From Hymenobacter arizonensis (lineage in GTDB: Bacteria; Bacteroidota; Bacteroidia; Cytophagales; Hymenobacteraceae), in assembly GCF_900115775.1 (NCBI RefSeq), contig NZ_FOXS01000007.1, positions 62,001-126,000 on the forward strand: a DNA stretch of 64,000 bases. The letters run 5' to 3'. Of the stretch, positions 8,373-15,694 are shown piece after piece. Numbering within the stretch: position 1 is the stretch's first letter; every line of letters starts with the position of its first letter. A model generated the notes under the pieces. That model saw only the letters and a list, made by a program, of their open reading frames with translations, was not told where the DNA came from and searched no databases. The position numbers and the translations under genes are program-made.

Positions 8373-10721
8373 ATGTTTAGCATGTTTGATTTCTTACCTG
8401 ACGTATTGACTTCACCCCCCGCCCCCCGCCGGATAAGACAGGTGCTTTCCCTGCTCCTATTCACCGTTTTGTTCTCCGCGTGCTCGGGCCTGCGTTACAT
8501 TCCGGAAGGCCAAAAGCTCTACACCGGCTCCAAAGTCATTCTTAAAAGCCCGGAGAAAATCCCCAATAAGTCGGCGCTGCAAACCGAGCTTGAATCGGTC
8601 ATTCAGCCCAAGCCCAACACGTCCATTTTGGGCTTGCGGCCGAAGCTGTACTTCTGGGGCCTGGGCCAGAAAAAAAACAAAGGCATCGGGAAATTTCTGG
8701 CCGACAAGTTTGGGGAGCCGCCGGTGCTGCTGAAAGACGTTAAGTTCAGCACCACGTCGGGACTCATCACCAACCGCCTCTACAACAACGGCTTCTTCAA
8801 CGGCACCGTGACCTACGAGGTGAAGGCCAAGGAAAAAACGGCGCAAATTGGCTACACGGCCAATGCCGGCCGGGTGTACACGATTCAGGAAATTCACTTT
8901 CCCGACCGCGACACGCTCGTGGACGTAGCCATTCGGGCCACCCAGCCCGGCACGCTGCTCAAAGTGGGCGACCCCTACAACCTGAACACCCTCACCACGG
9001 AGCGCATCCGCATCGACGACATTCTCAAAAACCAGGGCTACTTCTACTTCCAGCCCGATTACATTCTGTTTCAGGTCGACAGCACCTACGACCATAAGAT
9101 AAACGTGTACCTGCGCGTGAAGGCTACGGCGCCCGCGCGTGCTACTCGCCCCCACTGGCTCGACGTTATCAAGCTCAACACCAACTACGTGCTGACGGAC
9201 ACCACCACCCGCGAGCCCATCCGGTTCCGTGGCTATCAGTACTTCCCCGACGAGGAGCTGTTCAGGGCCAGGGCCATCACCAACGCCACCTTCCTCTACC
9301 CCGACAGCCTGTACCGGCGCAAGCGGCGCGACCAGACCATCAGCCGTCTCATGAGCTTGAACAACTTCAAGTTTGTGGAGATTCGCATGAAGCCGGCCGT
9401 AGCCGGAGACTCGGCGGGCCGCGCTCGGCTCGATGCCGACATACTGATGACCCAGCTCAAGCGCAAAAGCCTGCGGGCCGAGCTGCAGCTCATCAACAAA
9501 AACACTGATTTCAACGGCCCCGGTCTCAACGTCAGCTTCCGGAACCGCTCGGCCCTGCGCGGCGCCGAGCAGCTGATTGTTACCGGTCGGGCCGCCTACG
9601 AAATACAAACCCGCCCCCCGGAAAACGCCGAAAGCCGAGGTAACAGCGGCGCCATCTCCACCGAGTTTGGGGTGAGCGCCCAATTGCTGGTGCCGCGCCT
9701 CATTGCGCCCAACCTGCCGCTGCTCGACGTGAAGCTGCCGAACTCCGAGTTTCAGCCCCGCACCAACTTTGGCGCGGGCGTGCGCTACATTACCCGCACC
9801 GGTTACTTCAGCACCGCTAGCATTAACCTCAACTACGGCTACAGCTGGAAAACCAAAATCACGAACGAGCAGGAGCTGCGGCCCATCGATGTCACCTACA
9901 ACACGTTCCAAAGCCAGGAAGCATTCAGGGAGGTACTCCGGGTGCGCCCGTTTCTGCAAAACGCTTTTAATAATCAATTCATCCTCGGCAGCTCATACCG
10001 CTACACCTACAACCAGCAGGTACTAGAGCAGCGGCGGCAGCAAATATATTTCCAGGGCATGGTGGAGGTAAGCGGCAACGCCGCTAATGCGCTCAGCAGC
10101 TTGTCAGGCAAGAAAGAGCCCGGCGAGTTCTACACCATTGCCGGTCAGCGCTTTGCGCAATACACCAAGATAGATTTGGAAATCCGCGAGTACTTCCGCG
10201 TTTCGTCCAACCCTACCTCCGGCAACCGCATTGTGGGCCGCCTGCAGGTGGGCGTGGGCATGCCCTACGGCAATTCGAAAGGTGGCTCGTTGCCTTACCT
10301 GCGCCAGTACGGCATCGGCGGCCCCAACTCGGTGCGGGCCTTTGCTGTCCGTGAAATTGGGCCGGGCACGTACCGCCCCACCGGCTCCGATGTCATCAAC
10401 AACTACTACGACCAAGTGGGCGACATTCGCCTCGAAGGCAACTTGGAATACCGCCAGGACCTAGTGCCCTACCTCAAAGGCGCGGTGTTCATCGATGCCG
10501 GCAACATCTGGCTAGCCAACCCCGACCCCGACCGCCTCGGTGGCCAATTCAAGGCCAGCAACATACTTAGCCAACTGGCAGTGGGCTACGGCGCCGGCCT
10601 GCGCATCGACGTGCAGTTCTTCGTCATCCGCTTTGACTACGCATTCCCCCTGAACGTGCCAGATGACCGTACTTCCCTCGGGCCCGGCCGGCTCAACCTA
10701 GCCATCGGCTATCCCTTCTAA
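8373..10721 (+). CDS. tamL: Omp85-family outer-membrane lipoprotein TamL
   Basis: 782-aa Omp85/BamA superfamily barrel of the Bacteroidota TamL type. After a cytoplasmic start, a hydrophobic stretch ends in VLFSAC, a lipoprotein cleavage site at about residue 36. POTRA-like domains follow (to about residue 400), then a surface-antigen/Omp85 barrel with the conserved GGPNSVRAF motif near residue 655 and a C-terminal beta strand ending in Y-P-F. Known TamL proteins pair with TamB and replace TamA in this phylum. It starts 6 nt after tamB, so the two are surely co-transcribed. Methionines at 8373 and 8382 are both possible starts; the first is used. The stop codon is one nucleotide from the long palindrome at 10723. 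Confidence 0.93.
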   Translation: MFSMFDFLPDVLTSPPAPRRIRQVLSLLLFTVLFSACSGLRYIPEGQKLYTGSKVILKSPEKIPNKSALQTELESVIQPKPNTSILGLRPKLYFWGLGQKKNKGIGKFLADKFGEPPVLLKDVKFSTTSGLITNRLYNNGFFNGTVTYEVKAKEKTAQIGYTANAGRVYTIQEIHFPDRDTLVDVAIRATQPGTLLKVGDPYNLNTLTTERIRIDDILKNQGYFYFQPDYILFQVDSTYDHKINVYLRVKATAPARATRPHWLDVIKLNTNYVLTDTTTREPIRFRGYQYFPDEELFRARAITNATFLYPDSLYRRKRRDQTISRLMSLNNFKFVEIRMKPAVAGDSAGRARLDADILMTQLKRKSLRAELQLINKNTDFNGPGLNVSFRNRSALRGAEQLIVTGRAAYEIQTRPPENAESRGNSGAISTEFGVSAQLLVPRLIAPNLPLLDVKLPNSEFQPRTNFGAGVRYITRTGYFSTASINLNYGYSWKTKITNEQELRPIDVTYNTFQSQEAFREVLRVRPFLQNAFNNQFILGSSYRYTYNQQVLEQRRQQIYFQGMVEVSGNAANALSSLSGKKEPGEFYTIAGQRFAQYTKIDLEIREYFRVSSNPTSGNRIVGRLQVGVGMPYGNSKGGSLPYLRQYGIGGPNSVRAFAVREIGPGTYRPTGSDVINNYYDQVGDIRLEGNLEYRQDLVPYLKGAVFIDAGNIWLANPDPDRLGGQFKASNILSQLAVGYGAGLRIDVQFFVIRFDYAFPLNVPDDRTSLGPGRLNLAIGYPF

Positions 10722-10722
10722 G

Positions 10723-10917
10723 GTAGAGCCGCCTGTCATTGCGAGCGGAGCGAAGCAATCCGTCCTGTCAATATCAGGCACCTCCAAGATATTAAAAGCC
10801 CTAACACTGCGCAGTGTTGGGGCTTTATGCTTTAACAAGGATTTATCACATTAGGAGGTTGGTCGCTGAGAACAGGACGGATTGCTTCGCTCCGCTCGCA
10901 ATGACAGGCGGCTCTAC
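10723..10917. repeat. Perfect 46-bp-arm palindrome (REP family) between convergent genes
   Basis: Arms 10723-10768 and 10872-10917 are identical as reverse complements over all 46 nt and contain GTCATTGCGAGCGGAGCG. The left arm begins one nucleotide after the tamL TAA and the right arm ends directly before the TGA of the convergent gene, so the element fills the whole intergenic gap. A second hairpin (10794-10825) lies in its loop. GTCATTGCGAGC-type repeats are known as dispersed palindromes in several bacterial groups. Use as a bidirectional terminator is an inference. Confidence 0.9.
10794..10825. terminator. Hairpin terminator inside the palindrome loop
   Basis: A 16-bp stem with one G-T pair and no loop bases beyond the turn (AAAGCCCTAACACTGC and its complement). 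It sits between convergent tamL and the GNAT-like gene. The A- and T-rich stem ends suit bidirectional intrinsic termination. Confidence 0.65.
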
Positions 10918-12087
10918 TCACCGAATAATCGGGCACCGCTCAAACGGCCGCTCGCGGTCGAACTGGTAGCGGTAGGTAGCGTGCGTTTTCACGATGGTGG
11001 CCCCGATGGAACGGGTGGTAACCAGCATGCGCGGGTTGAAATCGCCAATCCAGTTCATTTCCAGGTCGGCGTAGCCGGCATCGATGAACGCTTGGCGGGC
11101 GTGCACCAGCATGGCGGCGTCCACGCCTTTGCCCTGGTACTCGGGCACCACCCCGTAGATAATGCCGAACATGCGCTTGTCGGGCCGCCGCTTAAAGCGC
11201 CACTGTGCCCACAAAAAGCGCAGCTTGCCCCACAGGTTCAGGCGCCGGCCTACGTGCCGGAAAATCTGGTTTAGCTCGGGCAGGCTGATGAAAAAGGCCA
11301 CGGGCTCGGCGCCGCGGTAGGCAAACCAGAGCAGGCGCTCATCGACCACGGGCTTCATCTCGCGCACAATGGTGCGGGCCTGGTCCAGGGTCATAGGTTT
11401 TACGCCGGTGTGCTTGGCCCAGGCCAGGTTATACACGTGGTGAAAGTCTTGAGCAAGCTTTTCGGCGTCTTGCTTGCGGCCGTGCGCAAAGCGGAATTCA
11501 GCGGCATTGTCTTCGGCGCGCTTCGCAAAGCTGGCGTGCAGCGGTGCGGCCGTGGTGCGGTAGCAGGTGTACTGCTTGAAGTACAGCTGAAACCCGTATT
11601 GCTCAAACAAGGCCTGGTAGTATGGCGGGTGCCAGAACATGCCGTAGTTGGGCGGGCGGTCGAAGCCATCAATCAGCAAGCCCCAGAACCGGTCGCGCTC
11701 GCCGAAATTTATGGGGCCGTCCATGGCCTGCATGCCGCGCACAGCCAGCCATTGCCGCCCGGCATCGAACAGCTGGTTGGCGGCAGCTTGGTCGTCGATG
11801 CACTCAAAAAAGCCCAGCCCCCCGGTGGGCAGGTCAGGGTTTTGCACGTCCACCGCATCGCGGTTTAAAAAGGCGGCAATGCGACCGACTACGGTGCCGG
11901 CGGCATCAGTCAGCACCCAGCGGCAGGCTTCTCCGTTGCTAAACTTGGGGTTTTTGGCGGGGTCGAAAACCACTTCCACCTCGTTTTCCAACGGATTGAT
12001 GTACTGCGGCACGGCGCCGTGCAGGCGGGCTGGCAAGGCAATAAACTGCCGCGCCAAGCGGGCATCCGTAACTTCAAATAAGGGCAT
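10918..12087 (-). CDS. GNAT-like acyltransferase family protein
   Basis: 389-aa soluble protein of a conserved Bacteroidota family usually described as GNAT N-acetyltransferase-like. Features are an N-terminal LPARLHGAVPQYINPLENEV segment, an FNRDAVDVQNPDLPTGGLGFFEC-like region around residues 75-95, GPINFGERDRFW near residue 125, and a C-terminal part with YQGKGVDAAMLVHARQAF, which resembles the acetyl-CoA binding R/Q-x-x-G-x-G/A motif. Substrate unknown. The ATG at 12087 begins MPLFEVTD and matches family length; the 26 codons upstream look non-coding. The gene is convergent with tamL, and its stop directly abuts the palindrome. Function beyond the acetyltransferase fold is not shown. Confidence 0.75.
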   Translation of the reverse strand: MPLFEVTDARLARQFIALPARLHGAVPQYINPLENEVEVVFDPAKNPKFSNGEACRWVLTDAAGTVVGRIAAFLNRDAVDVQNPDLPTGGLGFFECIDDQAAANQLFDAGRQWLAVRGMQAMDGPINFGERDRFWGLLIDGFDRPPNYGMFWHPPYYQALFEQYGFQLYFKQYTCYRTTAAPLHASFAKRAEDNAAEFRFAHGRKQDAEKLAQDFHHVYNLAWAKHTGVKPMTLDQARTIVREMKPVVDERLLWFAYRGAEPVAFFISLPELNQIFRHVGRRLNLWGKLRFLWAQWRFKRRPDKRMFGIIYGVVPEYQGKGVDAAMLVHARQAFIDAGYADLEMNWIGDFNPRMLVTTRSIGATIVKTHATYRYQFDRERPFERCPIIR

Positions 12088-12331
12088 AGAAAGAACACGA
12101 AAACAACGCTCGCCCTGCGGTTGCAGGTTGGCAGAGCTTATCTCAGAAAGGCTGCAAAGAAACACCCGCCGCCGAACACCAACGCTTGGCAGCGCCTAAT
12201 CACCGGCGGGCAAGTGCGTTTAACGAGACCAACTCAATTTCGACCAATTGTCGGCGTAAGCCCCCAATCTTGAGTTCCCAAAACAGAAGGGTGCACAACC
12301 ATACAATTCAGCAATTGCAGCGAAAGCATTG

Positions 12332-13798
12332 CTAATCGACTTGCAGCCGCACGGCCTTGGTGCCAGCCCGCACGAGGTACATTCCGCGGGCCATGCCAGT
12401 CGGCAGTGTCAAGTTGGCTGCGCCGGTTGCATCAGCAACACCAGTGGCTACGGCTCGCCCCAAGGCATCCATAACCAGGACTTTCTCCCCACTTGGAGCG
12501 CCCACCAGCACGGCACCAGCGCCAACTTTAGCCGGATTCGGGAAAACCCGCATCACCAACGTTTCATACACTGGCACAACGGCTTGCACGGGCGAATAGG
12601 AGAAGCTGCCATCGCGGTCTACCTGATGCAGACGATAGTATAGCATCGTTGCGCCACCCGGCAGGGCCTTATCAACCAGCGAATAGTCGTGCCGGGCAAA
12701 ACTGTTGCCAGCGGCTGGCACCTGCGGCCCTATAGCGTTGAAAACAATGCCGTCGAGGCTGCGCTCGACCCTGTAATAGGCGCTGTTGTGCTCGGTGGCC
12801 GTGGCCCAATCCAAGGTCACCTTGCCCGGGGCAGCCACCGCCCTGAAGTGCAGCAGCTCCACCGGCAGCGGCACCACCGTGGGCAGGGCTACGGCCACGT
12901 CGCGTATTTCAAAGTTGTAGAACGAACGGCCGGGCACTGTGTTTCCGAGTAGCGTAGCCACGCCCGTGGTCAGGTTCAGGCGATATAAATTGCTGGCACG
13001 GGCACCTTCACGTAGTGCTGTCACCTCGGTCAGGTAGCCAATATTCTCCCGGGAAGTGGGGTTGACGTAGATATCCAGGCCCATGGCATCGGGCTGACCA
13101 ATGCCGTAGGTACCGGTTGAGGGCCCGCTGAGGATAACCACCGACATCGTCTTGGGGTTCGTCAGCGCGCCTCCGTCGGCGGGGCTCAGCACCGACAGCA
13201 GGCCGTTGCGGTAGTCGAGGGCGTAGGCAGCGGTGGCCCTGCTGCCCGCGTACGAGTTGGAGTAAGCCACCGCCGACACCTGGGGAGCGCCCAGGTCGGT
13301 GCCCCCGTAGGCTAAGGTGCCATCGGTGGCCAGCAGGGCGCCGGTAGCCGGCGCGAGGCGGTAGTTGGCGCCGTTGGTGCTGGTTACGCGGAGGTAGTCG
13401 GCTAGCGGGTTGAAGTCGACCCCAATGCGGTGGGTGCTGGCGCCCAGTTCCAGGCGAATAGAGTTGCCCACCCTTGTTACCGCATTCGTGGTTGTGCTCA
13501 GGGTATAAAGTTGGGCGTTGTTGCCGGTGGCACTCCCGTTGTAGCCCAGGGCGTAGAGCACGTTGTTGGCGGGCCGGAAATCCATGCCCACTAAAACCTG
13601 GCCCGCCGTGATGCCCGAGATGGCCGTTGGTGCCAGGTTATTCGAAGCCCCCGTGGTTGGATTAATTGTAATAAGCCCCTGGCTGTTCAGCGCTGCTCCC
13701 CGAAAATTGCTGCCCGTGATGATTCCCAGACCGTAAATGGTCTGGGCAAAACCGGGTGCAGCCAGCAGCAAAAGAGCAAACAGCAGAATTATTTTCAT
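12332..13798 (-). CDS. Secreted DUF4394 protein with T9SS C-terminal sorting domain
   Basis: 488-aa secreted protein. A clean signal peptide (MKIILLFALLLLAAPGFAQ) is followed by a DUF4394 domain (about residues 22-280, IYGLGIITGSNF..., TDLGAPQVSAVAYSN). A fibronectin-like/Ig-like segment comes next (ELLHFRAVAAPGKVTLDWATATEHNSAYYRVERS), then a Por secretion tail (about residues 415-488, VFPNPAK...GMYLVRAGTKAVRLQV). The tail is the signal by which the type IX secretion system exports proteins and anchors them at the cell surface in this phylum. The start at 13798 was chosen by the signal peptide; the 50 codons upstream are not protein-like. Two hairpins lie in the leader (see findings). The biological role of DUF4394 is unknown. 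Confidence 0.88.
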   Translation of the reverse strand: MKIILLFALLLLAAPGFAQTIYGLGIITGSNFRGAALNSQGLITINPTTGASNNLAPTAISGITAGQVLVGMDFRPANNVLYALGYNGSATGNNAQLYTLSTTTNAVTRVGNSIRLELGASTHRIGVDFNPLADYLRVTSTNGANYRLAPATGALLATDGTLAYGGTDLGAPQVSAVAYSNSYAGSRATAAYALDYRNGLLSVLSPADGGALTNPKTMSVVILSGPSTGTYGIGQPDAMGLDIYVNPTSRENIGYLTEVTALREGARASNLYRLNLTTGVATLLGNTVPGRSFYNFEIRDVAVALPTVVPLPVELLHFRAVAAPGKVTLDWATATEHNSAYYRVERSLDGIVFNAIGPQVPAAGNSFARHDYSLVDKALPGGATMLYYRLHQVDRDGSFSYSPVQAVVPVYETLVMRVFPNPAKVGAGAVLVGAPSGEKVLVMDALGRAVATGVADATGAANLTLPTGMARGMYLVRAGTKAVRLQVD

Positions 13799-13969
13799 AG
13801 CAAACAGGGCAAAGGATAGGGAAGTCAAGCAAGGATGACCCAAGTAAAAGCAGGGCATTGCCCAACTGCTTTTACCTGGTAGCCGCGGGGCATGCGCCCC
13901 GGCCACCCTACGTGAGTCTGCCTGGCAATACGGTTGAATTTCGCACACAGGTGCTGGATTTGCAAAGTT

Positions 13970-14000
13970 GGGGCTTTACCAGGCAACTAGCCAAAGCCCC
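13970..14000 (-). terminator. Possible terminator of the PepSY gene
   Basis: GGGGCTTT (13970-13977) pairs with AAAGCCCC (13993-14000) around a 15-nt loop, about 90 nt past the stop codon of the gene on this strand. There is no clear U-tract, so the call is weak. Confidence 0.35.
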
Positions 14001-14088
14001 CGAATGCCGCAAACTACAGCCCTCGCAACAACGCTGACAACGCCAGCAAGCCCCAAAGCCAGCCCGCAGCCGCCTCGGCCTGGCGCCG

Positions 14089-15642
14089 CTACCTGGCTTT
14101 CAAAAACAGCCAGAGCCCCAGCAGCGACACCACCAGCACGCCCAGCGCCGACAGCATGGTAACGACGTCCCGGATGTTCTTGCCTAGCCCGCCCACAAGG
14201 TGAAATTTGTGCAGAAAACCAAACGAAAGGCCCTCGTAGCGGTCAGCGTTGTCTATGCGGGCGGCCAGGCGCCCGGTGGCCGGCTCCACATACAGCGTCG
14301 TGCGCGTGGGAGTGGCGTAGTCTACCTGCACCACCGGCAGGCGCTTGTTGATGAAATTGTACTCCTCGCCGAAATGGTCGAGCACCTGCGTCTTCACAAC
14401 AGCCGCTGGCCCGCTGCCGGCCTGCGCCAGAAAGCCATTTGCCAGCTGGTGCGCGTATTGGGTGCTGCCCTCGGCTAGCACTTGCCCCGTGGCCGCGCTG
14501 TAGTATGTCACCCGCGCGGCACGCACGCTCTCCACTGGCTGCCCGGTGCTCACGCCCGTAGTGGCGGCTGCCTCATCGGCTGGCAGCTGGTACACCTGGT
14601 AGTACACCTGCCCGTTTAGCTCGGCCAGGGCCACATTCTGCACGGTGGCCCAATTGAGTGGGAGTTGCGTCAGGTCGGTTTTCAGTTGGGCTGCGGCCAC
14701 AGCCGGTGCGTGCACATAGGCCAGCCGGTTGTCGGCGTGCAGCTTCAAATACACGTGAAATGCACCGCTGCCGGCAAACGTGAGCGTGACCAGCGCCACG
14801 GCCAGCCCCACCGCCCGGTGGTATTTACGCAGCCAGCCCACCTGGTCCTTGACCGAGCGCGGCCGGCGAAATTTCTTCCACATAAAGCCGTAGATAAGCA
14901 GCCCGCTCAGCGCCGACGCAATGACGATACCCAGCAGCACGAGCATCACCACCACGCGCACCGTGTTGTTGGCAATGAGTTCCAGCCAGCCCCAGGTGTG
15001 CAGCCAGTTGAACATCCGCAGGAAGGCTTGCCGCGCCGGGTTGTTGAAGCCAGCCAGCCGGGCCGGCAGGGTTTCTACGTACACCGTCGTCACGCCCGGC
15101 CGGTCCAGCTCAATTTTCCAGACTGGCAGCAAGCGGTTCACAAACGGGTAGTCCTGGGTAAAGCCCGTCAGCCGCTCCGCCAATACGAGGCGGGCCACCG
15201 AGTCTTGCGTGAAGTAGCGGGCCAGCTGCTCGGCATACTGCCGGTCGGCCGCTGGGGGCAGGGCCGCGCCGGTGGTTGCGTCGAAGTAGCGCGGCGCGGC
15301 CGTGGCGCTGGCCACCTGCACCTGGTAGGTGGGCTGGCCGGCCCAGCGCACCAGCCGCACGTTGGTTAGCTGGCGCACACCGCTTTGCGCCAGCACCTGG
15401 CCCAGCGGCAGGGTTGGCCGGGGCGCCGGCACCGCCGGCAGTTTTTCGTTGGCAATCTTGGGCCGCAACCAGTTGCTCATCAGCGGGTGCAGCAGGCCGC
15501 TCAGTGTCCAGCAAATCACGGGCACCACTGTCAGCAGGCCAATGAGGCGGTGCCAGCGGTACATATTCCGCTGCACAAACCGGCGGGCCGGGCTCGTGCG
15601 CAGTACCTCTGCCGGAGCGGCATTGGGCGTTATCAATTCCAT
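14089..15642 (-). CDS. PepSY-associated four-helix membrane protein (iron-uptake type)
   Basis: 517-aa inner-membrane protein of the PepSY-TM family, often encoded with siderophore receptors and thought to support periplasmic or inner-membrane steps of iron acquisition, sometimes as a reductase. Four membrane segments can be read: about residues 32-55 (RLIGLLTVVPVICWTLSGLL), 222-252 (VVVMLVLLGIVIASALSGLLIYGF), 275-300 (VGLAVALVTLTFAGSGAF) and 487-514 at the C-terminus. PepSY-like domains lie between them. His residues at helix starts (RWHRLIG, YHRAVG, HKFHLVGG) could bind haem, as in related proteins. It begins 52 nt after the TonB receptor stop and is the last gene of that operon. Confidence 0.85.
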   Translation of the reverse strand: MELITPNAAPAEVLRTSPARRFVQRNMYRWHRLIGLLTVVPVICWTLSGLLHPLMSNWLRPKIANEKLPAVPAPRPTLPLGQVLAQSGVRQLTNVRLVRWAGQPTYQVQVASATAAPRYFDATTGAALPPAADRQYAEQLARYFTQDSVARLVLAERLTGFTQDYPFVNRLLPVWKIELDRPGVTTVYVETLPARLAGFNNPARQAFLRMFNWLHTWGWLELIANNTVRVVVMLVLLGIVIASALSGLLIYGFMWKKFRRPRSVKDQVGWLRKYHRAVGLAVALVTLTFAGSGAFHVYLKLHADNRLAYVHAPAVAAAQLKTDLTQLPLNWATVQNVALAELNGQVYYQVYQLPADEAAATTGVSTGQPVESVRAARVTYYSAATGQVLAEGSTQYAHQLANGFLAQAGSGPAAVVKTQVLDHFGEEYNFINKRLPVVQVDYATPTRTTLYVEPATGRLAARIDNADRYEGLSFGFLHKFHLVGGLGKNIRDVVTMLSALGVLVVSLLGLWLFLKAR

Positions 15643-15694
15643 ACTAGAGAGGGTAATGCAGCCGCGGCCCTATAGCCGCGGCTGCGCTATTGCG

